Counted from the stretch's first letter, positions 39,507 through 54,214 are shown. The stretch: DNA of 64,000 nt from Micropterix aruncella (GCA_944548615.1 OX155980.1:37516381-37580380); one strand, 5' to 3'. Translations and numbers: made by a program. The notes: a model not told the origin generated them from the sequence alone.

Positions 39507-39743
39507 GGGTAAAGATTGGTAACTCGGAGATATCGGTTATACAGTTATAATTTGTTTGAAATGGTCCTATATATTACCCCGCGAGATCACGGCGTTTGTG
39601 TGTAGGCTCGTTGCATTCGTCCTTTCTCACTCGAATGCAACGAGCCTAATCACAAACGCCGCGGTCTAGCGGGGTAATATATAGACCATTTCAAAGAAAT
39701 TATCACTGTATTACCGATATCACCGAATTACCAACCTTTACCC
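39507..39743. mobile_element. Near-perfect palindromic MITE
   Basis: 237 bp that fold back almost completely. The left arm starts GGGTAAAGATTGGTAACTCG and the right arm ends with the near-complement CGAATTACCAACCTTTACCC. The inner arms include TATATTACCCCGC and AGGCTCGTTGCATTCG, with a loop of about 10-15 bp. TA lies on both sides, compatible with a mariner-type TA duplication. No coding capacity. Confidence 0.85.
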
Positions 39744-39929
39744 TATTTCGATCGATAGGCTAGAAATATATATTTTTTATTTCAATTAAAAATATTGTGT
39801 TTCATGTTCGTCATCGCAATTTCTTCCAGTGTCACGCCATAACCATCACAATTAAAGGTTTTCACGTTTAAGTGACGTTGTAGAAACATATGTGACCTTT
39901 CAATTAAAGCTATCGGTTAAAAATACATA

Positions 39930-40500
39930 AAAAAATATGAAAAAATTAGTGCTAAAGAATTTACTGTTCAGCCGCTGCCTAGCTGAGTTAATACTCGTAC
40001 AGAATAGATCAAAGTCAAATCGTTTAATCAAATCATTGAAATTGCCACTTGTTTGCCACAGAAATGAATTTTGCCTGTAGTTGGTTCCAGCATAAGGAAC
40101 ATGAAGAGCAGGGTTAAATCTATTGAGTTTGGAAGGAACACGGAGATTAATTTTATTTGGTAAGTCGGGACAGTTAATATTATTGGAGGTGATTTTTAGC
40201 AAAAAGGTCAAGTCCGCGGTTTCACGTCACTTGATCAAGGGGAGGATATGAAATTTCTTGCATAAATTGAAATAGTTAGACGAGCTGTATGGGATTTTCA
40301 GACGGAAGCAGAGATATTTCACAAGCTTCATTTGAATGCGCTCGATTCTATTTATATATTTATCATAACAAGGGTTCCATACCTGAGATGCATATTCCAA
40401 GATGCTTCTGACAAAAGTGAAAAAAAGGATCTTGAAAGTTTTAGCACGGTGAAAGCAAGCTGCACTCTTTTTTAAGAATTTTGGCATAAATGAAACTAAA
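39930..40500 (-). pseudogene. LINE C-terminal fragment (minus strand)
   Basis: Read on the minus strand it gives FTFVRSILEYASQVWNP, then INRIERIQMKLVKYL, and after a break near 40205-40225 DLTFLLKITSNNINCPDL. This order (VRSxLEYxxxVWxP, then RIExIQ, then DLxFLxKIxxNxIxCP) is typical of the region after the RT domain in CR1/Jockey-type elements. One frameshift separates the two parts; nothing of the catalytic RT core is present. Confidence 0.8.
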
Positions 40501-40565
40501 ATATCAATAGAATCGAAGTAAACGGCAACTAAAAGAAAGAGCGGCTCGAGAGGAATCCAACCCTC

Positions 40566-40580
40566 CCCCCCCCCCCCCCA
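40566..40580 (+). repeat. C-tract
   Basis: Run of about 14 C residues, which appears as poly-Gly in the minus frame. Confidence 0.9.
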
Positions 40581-41942
40581 AAGTCCAGCAAGCACCGAGA
40601 GATAGAGACCGCTACGGGAGCTCCGAAGAAAAATAACTGCGGTGCACACCGAGCCGGTACCATCTAGTACAAGCGGTTCTTGGAAGTGATTAATAAAGAA
40701 ATTATATTGTACCGAAACAAAAGACTTGTATTTGTTCGAGGCAAATACCTTAAAGGAATCGTAGATCGAGACCATTATGGCTCGGACAAGACTGAGCCCA
40801 CCCCAATTTTTGTACATTTGAAGTCCAAAATAAATTTCGCCTTGTGCCTCAGAACGACTTTCAGAGTCTTCTCCTTCAATACGTTGGTTTGCTTTGTAGC
40901 TAAATAACGTAACGTGGTTTATAGATAACCACTAAATAAGCGTCTGATTGTAGGTCTTCAATCGCAGGGTCTATGATTTTCCGATTGGTTTTCACCGGAG
41001 CGAAGTCGTCCGACCGCCCATTGTTCGATGGCGTGCGTGGAAACTGGGACGCCCAATAGCGCCTGTACAAGTGCTATTTGGTTACGCAACTGGCTGCAGC
41101 GCAGACTAGGTCGAGCGAAAATGACTTATTTTAGTATAAGAGCTCGCTGCAGGTACCGTCACCCCGTTTTCAAGTGGAAACACACACACCGAATAACGAT
41201 TTCCATGGCGACCAGTCGGTGCCACTTGCTTATCAACGTTATGCCTCCAGAATTTCAAGGCACATAGACAAGACCTAGTGCGTTTGTACCTTGTGATGAC
41301 ATAATATTCAAGTGCTGAAATAGCTGGGAGCAGAAACCTAAAATTCGGCAAGAAACTTCATCTAGTCGTCGTGGCGGGCTGGTGGCGTCGTGATGAAAGA
41401 TGAACTCAACGCCAAATGATATCTTATACTGCACGTTTTTAGTAAGTCTGTCAGAAGTCATATACATTTGAATCTTATGAATCTTATAAGACTTGGACAA
41501 TAGATATTGGCATATTTTTTTGTAGTTACCAACTAAAAATCCTATATAATTTATTAAGCTATTGCATAGCTTTTATCGCGGGCCTAGGCCAGCGCGGCGA
41601 CCGAATGAAGACATTTCTCAACGAAAATTAATGATTTTAAACTGATAATTACGTCTAAACGAGTACTGCTTACGATTCGAAAAAAATATATGTTAAACAA
41701 GAACATCTTCCTAATATTCTTAGCTTTGAATATTTTAGATTTTGTTTATATTACATAGTGTAATTAATTTGTGAAATTAGGTCTAACCGAACACAAAAAC
41801 GACTACTACGCAAATACTATCTGGCGTATTATTATGAAACCTGCATCATTTTAAAGATAATTTCATTATCTATCTTTTTATCTACGATTTTTTTCGAATA
41901 ATTCGTTTTTTTTTGCTTTATCGAATAAAAAAATCGTGCGCG
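40581..41942. other. No gene seen
   Basis: Open frames on both strands at 41028-41500 have no recognisable domain. AAGCTATTGCATAGCTT (about 41558-41574) has an inverted match at 42114-42130, so 41558-42130 might be one element enclosing the foldback at 41943; this is not proven. Confidence 0.3.
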
Positions 41943-42036
41943 GCGCTCTATCGGAAGACGTTTAAATTATTCCGAATCATTTGCTTTTGCTGCCGCAAAT
42001 GATTCGGAATAATGTCAACGTTTTCCGATAGAGCGC
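41943..42036. mobile_element. Foldback element
   Basis: Arms of about 41 bp: GCGCTCTATCGGAAGACGTT then ATTATTCCGAATCATTTGC on the left, with near-exact complements on the right, around a loop of about 10 bp. The mismatches lie at one position in the first block and a short TAA/GAC difference between blocks. Probably a MITE core. Confidence 0.8.
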
Positions 42037-42640
42037 AGTTAACAGATATCAGAAAAAATAAAATAAATAAAATAAATAAATAATTATAATTGCATAAGTT
42101 GTTAAAACAGGCTATGCAATAGCTTTACCGCGGCAGTCCCCGAGTGCCACACGTATTTTTTATATATTGGATTCATTCTTAGTAAACGTCTCGGATCGGA
42201 CCTCAGCCGTCTGCATTTAACGCAATCGGTGGTTTGCAACGTTGTTAACCATTATTCTACGTATTTTTTTAAAAACACATGCTAATTTTAAGAATATCTA
42301 GATTAATTAAGAGTCTACAATTCAATTACCCAGAAAAGTATTGAATATTTTAATGTAATTTTTCAATTACGTATTTTGGTTTTAATTAGAATTTTAAATA
42401 TCTCGAAATTTAAGTTTTCGTCTTCTAAATAGTCTAGATAACCTCGAGGTGAATATATTTATTTAAAATAATTGAAAAATATTAAATAACAACGTCACAA
42501 ACGATTTCTTCCTTTGTATAGTGAATTGACCAAAGTGAGAATTCTCAGGGAAAATCTAAAAATGGTGTAAAGTTTTATGATGCTTAATGCATTCAATAAT
42601 CTTTTCTTGCGGTTTTGAATTGCCGTAGAGGTTTAACGTC
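42037..42640. other. No gene seen
   Basis: AT-rich. Contains GGCTATGCAATAGCTTTACC near 42112, a possible partner of the sequence at 41558. Confidence 0.3.
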
Positions 42641-43240
42641 TTGTTCGCGTTATGCCGTTGGGGATGTCAGCAAACGATATCACCGCTTACCGAACAGGGA
42701 GGCATCGGCAGCTAGTCGCCGACGAAGGTGTCGGCCGCCAGTCTCCGACTGGGCTACTCCCCTCTCTGCTTACCTGTATTGGATAGAGTTCTCCGTCCAC
42801 CGCGACAGATCGCGGCAGAGGTCGATTTCGCGGATCTCTGCCTCATTGGTGCACTTTCCAAGCAGCGTCCCATTTTGCCTAGATTATCCTAGGATAGGGT
42901 GGCCAACGACCAGTTAGAAGGTCCACCACCACGAGATGCCCCTAAGATCCCGCACTCCTAGGGGATTACTTCCCAGATCCCTGCTGCAATTAGCTCAGGT
43001 GTAACACAAGTTGCCAGGCTCGCCTTTGGTATAGATCTCGCCTACACATTTCTCCGAAGCTGCAGCGCAAAGTTGTCAAAGGAAGATGTCAATCAAGGCT
43101 GGTCACAGGATACCATTTAGGAGCCCTAGTCTTTTCCTGCAGCGACCTCTCTGACTATTGCGGGTCCACTTCGCTTCTGCCCTGGATCGGAACAAAATTC
43201 AGATGCCAATAATACCCGCAATGCACGCCAATCTGTTTAC
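42641..43240. other. GC-rich block of unknown origin
   Basis: Clearly GC-richer than its surroundings. The plus frame 42615-42917 is open for 100 codons, rich in Arg and Ser, with no motif. It might be decayed repeat or LINE 5' sequence; no other copy was found in this window. Confidence 0.3.
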
Positions 43241-43924
43241 TTCGTCAGAGCGGTTGAATTAATCGCGCCTCTCTTGATAAACACGCCATTATAGAGAAAA
43301 ATAAAATTGGCTTTCGCATGTACGAACAATACTTCCGATCACACCTACAGTGCTACTTGATTGTGATACATATTATGGACAAACTGAATGATTTTTTCCC
43401 AATACAGAGTTTACACATTCGACCGAATAGGCGAATATCGCTTCCTAGCCCACCTAACAAAAGGTAGCTGTATATCGGTCGCGAGAACGTTTTTATGATT
43501 CAAGTATCAATGCGGAAAGGGCCCCTCTTATCAGAAGGTTTTCAGTGAAACTATGGATATATTGTTGCTTCGCTTAGGACTAGCCCGATACATGCTTGTG
43601 ATATATATTATGTGTCCTTGGTATCTTTTTGGTGTTATATAAGTGATTTTAATCTCTTGTCTCACAATAAAGTAACAGCAGGGTCACAGCGACACTGATA
43701 ATCAGAATATGAATATGGCGTAATATATAAATGTGCATCACTCCCCGAATGTGAAATTGACTATCTATAGTTTTCTATCAGAGTGTATGTATGTAATCTG
43801 CGTATTTATGGTATGAACTGTCATGTATTTATCCGCAGTACTTAAATTTTGCCTACCTGTGGAGACATACTTACTTAATATTAATTTGTATTTTTTTTAC
43901 TAATATGAAAGACTGATCTTATTT
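43241..43924. other. No gene seen
   Basis: AT-rich spacer; nothing recognised. Confidence 0.35.
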
Positions 43925-44144
43925 TTATAAATAGGATAGAAAACGAATTTACCGCGTGAAATTTGTAGGACCCGACGTTTCGGTGACGTTGCAGCCGCCG
44001 TTGTCTAGGGTAGACTGACAGTCTACCCTAGACAACGGTAGACTGACAGTCTATTATACCCTAGACAACGGCAGCTGCAACGTCACCGAAACGTCGGGTC
44101 CTACAAATTTCACGCGGTAAATTCGTTTTCTATCCTATTTATAA
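43925..44144. mobile_element. Palindromic MITE with duplicated centre
   Basis: 220 bp. Arms start TTATAAATAGGATAGAAAAC and run through TTTACCGCG, GGACCCGACGTTTCGGTGAC and GTTGTCTAGG, with the right side as complement. The centre carries GTAGACTGACAGTCTA twice in a row, as if the loop had been duplicated. I know similar CCGACGTTTCGGT foldbacks from lepidopteran genomes, but the family name is not recalled. Confidence 0.85.
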
Positions 44145-44824
44145 TGTCAAACAACCGCGATAGTCTTCGACTTTATGATCTTGTTTTTCTCACAAATGGA
44201 GGACATGCACTTGTGCATGTCTTCGTCGTCAACTCATCATGCACGGAAATTGCGCTTTCGCGGCTTTCATTTAGCCACTATAACTCGTAGCCCATAACGC
44301 GGTAATTGATGCCATCTAAACTTACACGGGACCTTCTGAGAATTACATAGACGTAAATATATTAGAGATCAAAATCAAGGACGAATGACTACAGCTTCCG
44401 AGGATATGGCTGCTGTACGCGGATCCCGTCAGTCGTGAATTATGCGACTGATCTCATAATCCTAATTGAGCTGGTTGGTTGTAGAATATACAATACACAA
44501 AAGCCAATCTTATAACCGTGGTTTTGCCAGCGACGGATAAAATAAATATAATAATATGAATACCTACCGACCGGCCACACTAACAACATTTTCAGTATTT
44601 TGAGTATTTCACTATTTCAATAATTTCCTCTCACACAAAATCACTAACTGGGATAGGACGTCTGCGCGTTTGTCATAGTCATCGATATACAATTCCCTAA
44701 AAATATATCGATGGTCATAGCGGCCTCAAAATGTCTGTCTTAAATGCGGTATATCAAATTTCTAACATTATTATTATTATCCGCAGTAACGCACTTATAC
44801 ATTAATTACTTATAATTACTTATT
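44145..44824. other. No gene seen
   Basis: AT-rich. An ATTATT run lies at about 44764-44780. Confidence 0.35.
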
Positions 44825-46285
44825 AAGGCACCCGGGCAAGACAGAGTGACAAGTGAGATGCTGAGGATGGGAGGAAAGCCGCTGGAGGCAGTACTACTTA
44901 TCCTTATGAACAAGTGTCTGCAAGAGCAACGGATACCGACATCTTGGAAGAACGCCGAGGTCATCATACTGTTCAAGAAAGGTGACCACATGAATGTGGA
45001 GAATTACCGGCCTATCATCTTGCTATCTATCCTCTACAAACTGCTGATGAGGATCGTAACAGACCGACTCACTAATAAGTTGGACTTTTACCAACCAGTA
45101 GAGCAGGCAGGGTTCAGAAGAGGCTACAGTACGGTGGACCACCTATAACTTATGCACATGCTGATCGAGAAAGCGACTCAGTACAACATCCCACTTCACC
45201 TGGCCTTTATCGACTACCAGAAGGCATTCGATTCTGTTGAAATATGGGCAGTTCTCACAGCAATGGACAAGGCGAGAATCGACTCCAGATAGTCAAAGCT
45301 TATTCGCCACTTATACGACAATGCCGCGCTAAAAGTGAAGCTTGAGGACGATATGGTGACGGAGAAGATCCGGATCGAGAGAGGCGTACGGCAGGGCGAT
45401 ACGATCTCCCCTAAGCTTTTCACTCTGACACTGGAGGACGTCTTCAAGAGCCTGCCTTGGGAGGAAAGGGTATCAACGTAGATGGGTCGTACCTGAACCA
45501 CCTCAGTTTCACCGATGACGTAGTTCTGATCAGCAGTGACCCATTACAACCCAAGAACATGCTCGGGCAACTCCACGCAGCATCAGCGAGAGTTGGTTTG
45601 AAGATAATCCTTCAGAAAACAAAGATCCTGAGCCCAGACCTAGTCCAGATCACCGTTGAGAGCCAGACACTCGAAGTCGTCGACCACTACATTTATCTTG
45701 ACCACAAACTCAAACTGGGCAAAGACAACTAGCGTGCAGAAGTTATCAGACGCGTGGGATTGACTTGGGCGGCCTTCGGAAACCTTTCCTAGATCCCGAG
45801 AGACCCAGCGATGCCTATCAACCTAAAGCGGAAAGTTTATGAGACATGCGTGCTGCCAGTAGCAACGTACGGCCTTCAAAGAGTACCTCTAATCCAGAGC
45901 AGTGCCAACCACCTCAGAGTATGCCAAATTTCTATAGAGAGAGCAATGCTAAACATTCTCCGCGACAGAGTGCGCAATGAAGAGATACGAAGACGCAGGG
46001 GAGTATCAGACGTCATAAAACGTATCGCCAGCCTGAAGTGGGGCTGGGCAGGTCACGTCGCAAGGCAGGATGACGCGAGGTGGCCGAAGAGGCTTGTCCA
46101 GTGGAGACCAAAAACTACAAAGCGAGGTGTAGGGAGACCACAACTACGATGGCTGGACGACATCAGAAAAGCAGCAGGGACTAACTGGCTGAGGGCAGCA
46201 CCTGACAGACAGACATGCAAGAGGAAGGAAGAGGCTTACGTCCAGGAGTGGACTAAACCAGGCTGAGGAGGAAGAAGAAGAAGAC
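44825..46285 (+). pseudogene. RTE-type LINE, reverse transcriptase and C-terminal part
   Basis: Starts inside the RT domain at KAPGQDRVTSEML and proceeds through VENYRPIILLSILYK, FIDYQKAFDSV, RGVRQGDTISPKLF, SFTDD (catalytic box) and a C-terminal region reading LRDRVRNEEIRRRRGVSD, KWGWAGHVARQDDARWPKR and GRPQLRWLDDI. These phrases are typical of RTE elements in insects. Four in-frame stops (near 45147, 45291, 45730 and 45791) and a frameshift near 45460 make it inactive. No endonuclease remains. It ends in GAGGAAGAAGAAGAAG, an RTE-like simple tail. Confidence 0.92.
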
Positions 46286-46834
46286 TTATTAATTAATTAC
46301 TTTTTTTATCCGTGAAAAAAAGTGAAAACTGAGGCAATTCTCTAAAACTATCTAGTCATGAAAATGCATGACGCCAAATTTCATTACCTACTGATTTTAT
46401 ATAAACTTATGAACGTATAAAATACGTAAAACTAAGACTTATATGATCTTAAAAAAGCTTGATCGCATTATTCACATATTTATTATGTTAAATATTTATA
46501 ATTTCTTTAATTTATAGGTAAGACCTCAATCTATAGGTAACTATATTTACAAAATTTATAGGTACAACCATGCTTGATATACTCGTCTCACAGAATAATT
46601 ACATATTTATTAGGCAAGTAAACCTGTCTTATTGAAATTGCCAACGATTTTTCCTCCACAAATAAAATGATTTTCTCTGGGAAAGCATACTCACATTCGC
46701 TCGCCACTTTCTTCGAACCAAGAGTGAAGAGAGTATTATTGCTATTAGGTAGATAGGTACTTAGGATTAAAGTTTCTGTGGAGGAAGGGCTTCAAAGCAA
46801 CGTTTTTTTTTAAATTCCATTTTATTTCTATTCT

Positions 46835-47390
46835 AGTTCCTAGTCGAAGTCGTAAACGACTATATTTATCTAAAATACAAAATCATCCTGGGTGACTGGA
46901 TGGTGAAAACCAAACTAAAGAGATCGAGAAGCGGATAGCACAAGCAGCACAGGCAGCTTTTGGCGCCAATAAAAACATAATGCGCACAGAAATCTTAATA
47001 AAAATGAAAACCAAAGTGTTCGAGAAACGTGTTTTGCCTGTCTTTACTTACGATCGGAGACCAAGACTCTCACTCGACAGTCAGCCGGGAAGAACTCGGG
47101 TGACCGAAAACCCACCGATCGGATCCTGTGTAAGATAAGAGTTAAAGTTATTCGGACCATATGGGCGGGATATATTGGTCCATTTTGGGTGGACCTCTAA
47201 AATGCTCGAATGGAGACCACTCCTGAAAATTAGGCCACTAAGGCCATTTAGGCTGGGTTGATGATGCCAGACTACCAGGTGGACGAGACTAGACGAGGAG
47301 GGCTCAAGATCGGCGAGCGTGTAAGATATTGAAGGAGGCCTATGTCTAGGAATGGATAATACAAAGGCTGCGATGATGATGATAATGCTA
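46835..47390 (+). pseudogene. Second RTE-type LINE tail
   Basis: Same orientation as the fragment before it but a different, more decayed copy. Readable parts are VVNDYIYL, RIAQAAQAAFGANKNIM and VFEKRVLPVFTYDR. The last codons KEAYV-stop-EWIIQRL are followed by GATGATGATGAT. It covers the same C-terminal region as 45640-46285, so it is an independent insertion and not a continuation. Confidence 0.75.
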
Positions 47391-48737
<1,347 letters not shown>

Positions 48738-48744
48738 CAAATAT

Positions 48745-49715
<971 letters not shown>

Positions 49716-50145
49716 TTACAAATATAACGTCAACTCAAATCTTTGAAGCCACATCAAAAAACTCTTAAATTTTCCAAAATACAGATTCAGATGGTTATAT
49801 AAATGGTTTGGAATTAATCGCTCTAAGCACATATACAATAGAATATAAGCACTGATACAATAGAATTTCTGTGTTTTTATAACTGAATATAAAGACGTTT
49901 TACCAGCGGTACTCCAACCACTAACGACATGATTTAAAATAGATTCACATAGACAAAAGTATACCGTGTTTACTAAAGTTGAGGTCATAAATCCTTTAAT
50001 ATCCGTTGAAAAGTATTTAGTTTAGTTCTCTGGCCCTGTTTGCTAAATTTCCAATATGTTCTGTCTTTTTTCCAATAAATACACCTATATATCTTATTTG
50101 TTTAACGCGCTCTACTGCTGGACAGTTACAATTTAGGTGTCTTTA
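49716..50145 (-). pseudogene. LINE fragment after the RT core (minus strand)
   Basis: From 50145 downwards the complement reads CNCPAVERVKQIRYIGVFIG, then a helix region (LANRAREL), a break near 49995, then YFCLCESILNHVVSGW and KTSLYSVIKTQK. The YxG box after the RT core, followed by LCxSILxxxVxxWG and a VIKxQK segment, is standard for APE-type LINEs. A stop and frame change separate the two halves. Confidence 0.7.
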
Positions 50146-50992
50146 CTTATCAAGTGTAGTAAACATGTAGCTTTGGATGCATGAGGTACTTAAAAGTATC
50201 AGTCTAATATTAGTTGTCTTACTGCTAGAAGCAGACAACTCAGAGTCAATCACAATATGTGCAGCTACTTTGAAAATACCCCCTTAAAACCACCTTTTTT
50301 AAATTCACAATTAGCTTTAAATACTAATGCTTATGAACATGCTAATGACTTAAAAATACAGACTTCAAGTTCATTACAACATTTTATATGCTAGTAGTAG
50401 TATCTTTTAAAATGCTGTTCTTCAAGTACCTATTTTCATGTAGCGTTTAGATGACGAGTAAAAAGTTTCAACTGTCGCAAGTTTGCTAATTCCAAATAAA
50501 TTTCAAGTTTTCAAATCTTATCATACGCCGAGGTGTGAATGACAAACAGAATATATAATAATTTTAGATACATATTATACCTATCGTCACCTGGATGCTA
50601 CAACGAAATATCTGAAAAACTATATGTACCATGGGCACTTTGTATGACATCTGGACCAGGAACCGCCAGAGATGACACCCATGTCAAATGAAAGGTTTTA
50701 GAGTGAGCTACATTTCATACCATGACAGGTAAGTTAAATTCAGTTGCAGAACTGAGATATTAGCACATTTTGGGACAATATTTGCATATATGTTTTTCGT
50801 CGTTACCGAGAGCCTATATCAATAAAATAATTATATTTTAACTAAATATTTTTTTGAAACAAAGGCATAAATCAAGGATATTTGTACTATATTTTCGACC
50901 TTTTTTACATGTAGATTATCCAGGGCTCTAGATGCACCACCACTTATCAAACGCCATGATTTTTTGACTTGGGTACTTAATACACTCTAGAG
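50146..50992. other. No gene seen
   Basis: AT-rich spacer that may contain more decayed LINE sequence at its left end. Confidence 0.3.
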
Positions 50993-51197
50993 AACAGGTT
51001 CTCAACGTGGGCGATAGCGCCCTCTTGTGGACGTTTGAGACTTTCAAGGGGGCAGTAGAAGACCCAGAGAAAAGGTAGAAAAAATATAATCGTGACAATA
51101 GCTGTCAGATTCGCGACAGATGGTAATTAAAAAAAAATTGGGGGGCTCTAGGAAAAAAATATTCTCAAAGTGGGCAAAATAAGGTTGAGAACCTATG
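50993..51197. mobile_element. Short hAT-like MITE
   Basis: About 205 bp. The left end, AACAGGTTCTCAACGTGGGC, and the right end, GTTGAGAACCTATG, form an inverted tip of about 11-14 bp; GGTTCTCAAC tips are common in hAT-type MITEs. CTAGAG is present on both sides (50987-50992 and 51198-51203), a possible decayed target duplication. No ORF. Confidence 0.6.
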
Positions 51198-51849
51198 CTA
51201 GAGCAATGAATCCGGGTCACTAATATAACCTACATATCTAGGAAACTAAGAATGCTAGCTTATTCAAATAATAAGTATTTTATAGATAATTTAATACTAC
51301 TCAAATAAAATTAATAAGACTTCTTAGTTGCCGTAGAGCGTAGAGTACTATCATCAAAGAGATTAAAACAAAATAAATCTTTTTATGAAAATCTAACAAC
51401 GAATTCACTGCATTTGTTTTTGCTTTTGTTTCTGTTCTTTCACAAAAAAATAAATTAAACATGCGCTCCTGGGATATCAATCAATATTTATTATTAATAT
51501 GGTAATTATTGAATATCCTAGCACTCTTAGTTTCCGACATATTCATACGTTTATGTTGGTGAACCAGATTCATTGCTCTTGGGTGTAATATGATTTGTGT
51601 TTATTATATATACTTTTTTAACCCTTGGAGTAAATGGGTATTTTCATGGATGCATCTATCTCTTTTGCAGGATTTTCGGCGACATCGACTTAAAGTACTA
51701 TAACTACGAAACTACTACACCAATCATAAAAAGAACAACTGCACAATGATTGCATTGAAATTTCGAATATAGAATATTGAAATATCATTTTGTTAAACAA
51801 TTAGATAATTATGAATAAATATGAGAACGTCAAAGAACTGAAAAAAACG
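51198..51849. other. No gene seen
   Basis: AT-rich spacer; nothing recognised. Confidence 0.35.
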
Positions 51850-51925
51850 CGCGACCAGATTTGGTCGACTCGTACTCAACGGATAATTGTTTCGCGACCA
51901 GATTTGGTTGACTCATACTCAACGG
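51850..51925 (+). repeat. Direct repeat of 33 bp, period 43
   Basis: A unit from CGCGACCAGATTTGGT to ACTCAACGG occurs twice (51850-51882, 51893-51925) with two differences. Confidence 0.85.
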
Positions 51926-53334
51926 GTTAAACTTAATACTTGTATACAATTCTGTTTGGTCAAGCAATTCAGCTTTCAACTGTGGGTACAGTCAATCATC
52001 TGCTAAAATATGGTTTGTCAGTGGATTCATCATTATCATACTGTGGGTTTATGTAGCTATTTGCAGAACTACTATACTATATTATAATAAACCGCCCAGG
52101 CGAAGACACTCATAATGGAAGGCAATAAAATGGCGGTACTTAATGCGGTTTTTCGAAATGAAGGGCTCGTAAAATGTGCAGCGAGCACGTGGCATAAACA
52201 GGAAGAAGCCGAAATGTGCAGCAAATTGCGAGTGAAAGGAAGAGAGGGACGGGAAGCGAGAGAGCTATTCAGCGCAACTAGAATCGACACCGCTCTGTTT
52301 TATACTTTTATTATTTTTTGGGAAAAAATAGGCAATGCAATATTATATATTATAAGACATACTCAATTACTAAATTTTAAAAGGTGAATGTCAATTTTTT
52401 GGATTACTAAAATATTTCAAGAAACGTATTGAATACTATGAATATAAATGGTTACAATACCTAACCATTTAACCATACCTGGTAAATTTTACTGTGCCTA
52501 CTCGAATTACCTGAAAATATTAAGGAGAGCAACTGTCAATTTTTGTATGCCTTCGAATATTTACATTATATACCCATTTATAATGTAAAATTACGATACC
52601 ATTACTTAACATATTTCAGTTTCGTAAACTTTAATGCAACATAAATGTGTTATCGACACATATATTTCTTGGCCTGAAAATTGTCCTATTAAGTGTTTTG
52701 AAGTATACTTTAAGGAAAAAAAAAATAACTAACACTTAAAAATGAATTTAAAAGTTCGCCGTCTAGTTGCGCGCTCGATTCATTCCTGCTGCAGCATATG
52801 TTATGTGTTAAAAATGTTACCCAAACACCGGAAAGGGCCGCCATGAGCGACGAGATTCAGGTATTCCTCCATTCATTAAGTCACTCAACTCCCAATTAAC
52901 TCCAGTGAAAGCTATCTATCTCTGTAATGTAATCTAAGTTGCTGTTTTTTTCGGCATCGTCAATGATATTCAATCTGGCGGTTTATCGAAATTTGTGGCC
53001 TATGGAGTGTTAGACAAAGTTCTGCCTAATGTTAAGACAGTGGTTTGAGGACATCCCAACTTGAAATTGGAACCGATATTCCTAGGTCTAGCTTATTATA
53101 CTACATAGTACTTCGATTCCTACTAATATTCCTCAAAATGTATGAAGAATCAGTTTTTCGAGGACTACTAATTTAGAGCAAAAGTTTTCAGTTATTGGTA
53201 CAGTATGACAGTTAAGACAGTTGTAATTAATAAGTACTCAAGGAGCAACCCTCATAGTACGCTATGTCTGTAGCAAAGGGTTTCGTGCAGCTTTGGCCAT
53301 AAGATCCACTGTGTTTTCAGGTCCAACTCACGAT
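51926..53334. other. No gene seen
   Basis: The plus frame 52115-52387 (90 codons, charged N-terminal half) is the only ORF of note. It has no recognisable domain. Otherwise AT-rich. Confidence 0.3.
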
Positions 53335-53962
53335 TCAGCTCCTATTCAGTAGCCTCCTCTTGTGGAAGACTACCCCAGGTAGGACTCTCGCGTCCCAGGC
53401 CTCAAGGCTGGTGGATCGCTTTCCCCTGGAAGATTGCCTCCCGGCGCTACTGGACGGTTTGCCCACCGTGCGGCAACAACCAATCGGTTGTGTACTCTGA
53501 CTAATTACTGAAGGAGTCGGGTGACTAAGCAAATACACTGTTTCTTAAGAAGCGGGGGTGGATGTTGACCTGCCGTCTTCCACTCTTAAAAAGTCCAGTT
53601 GGATACCTGATCTCGAATTCAGAGCCGGGCAAATGATGCCATGGTCAGCGATAAATTCAAACTGAACAACCGCTGAAAATAAGACAGGTAGAAAATGCGC
53701 AAGCGACCTACAGCTCGTATCCTGTTGGTTAAATCCAGATGAAAAATCCCTGCCAAAACTAGTAGCCAGAGGCCAGGTGGCCCACTGAGTTATATTCTTA
53801 GTGCCTAGCCATAAGGCATTGGTCTCTGGCGAGTTCGTAGCTTTGCTGGACGGTAGGTTTGTATCGTCCCAAAGTATTCTACGCTTACCTCACGGGAGAC
53901 AGAACGATCATTATCGTTAAAACTTTCTGGGGTGACGGGTGCGCCCGTTGTAGTCGACATCC
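53335..53962 (-). repeat. GC-rich 670-bp repeat C, copy 6 (inverted)
   Basis: Complement of the copies at 5776-11350. Includes GGACGGTTTGCCCACCGTGC, AGCGGGGGTGGATGTTGACC, CATAAGGCATTGGTCTC and, at its end, GGTGCGCCCGTTGTAGTCGA. Its interior is AT-richer and more decayed than that of the forward copies. Confidence 0.7.
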
Positions 53963-53995
53963 CCACGTACGCTGTGGCTCATATATTATACTTTA

Positions 53996-54214
53996 TCCTA
54001 CTAATATTATAAACGCGAAAGATTGTATGTATGTATGGATGTTTGTTACTCTTTCACGCAAAAACTACTGAATGGATTTTGATGAAACTTTATAATAATA
54101 TAGCTTACACATCAGAAATACACATAGGCTACAATTTATAAAGATATATGGTTTTCTATCATCATTATCACAATTTTCCATCACCACGCGGGTGAAACTG
54201 CTGGGCGCAGCTAG
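53996..54214 (+). mobile_element. Non-autonomous Helitron (lepidopteran type)
   Basis: 5' end TCCTACTAATATTATAAACG after an A; 3' end GGGCGCAGCTAG before a T, so it sits between A and T as Helitrons do. The middle has GTATGTATGGATGTTTGTTA, TTTCACGCAAAAACTACTGA and TGGATTTTGATGAAACTTTA, phrases I recognise from abundant short Helitrons of moths and butterflies. CGCGGGTGAAACTGCTGGGCG before the end is the decayed 3' hairpin. No Rep/helicase gene; 219 bp. Confidence 0.88.

Noticed and set aside
40227..40817. A single 196-codon minus-strand gene
   Set aside because: Only the last 90 or so codons match a LINE; the first half runs through a C-tract and unrelated sequence.
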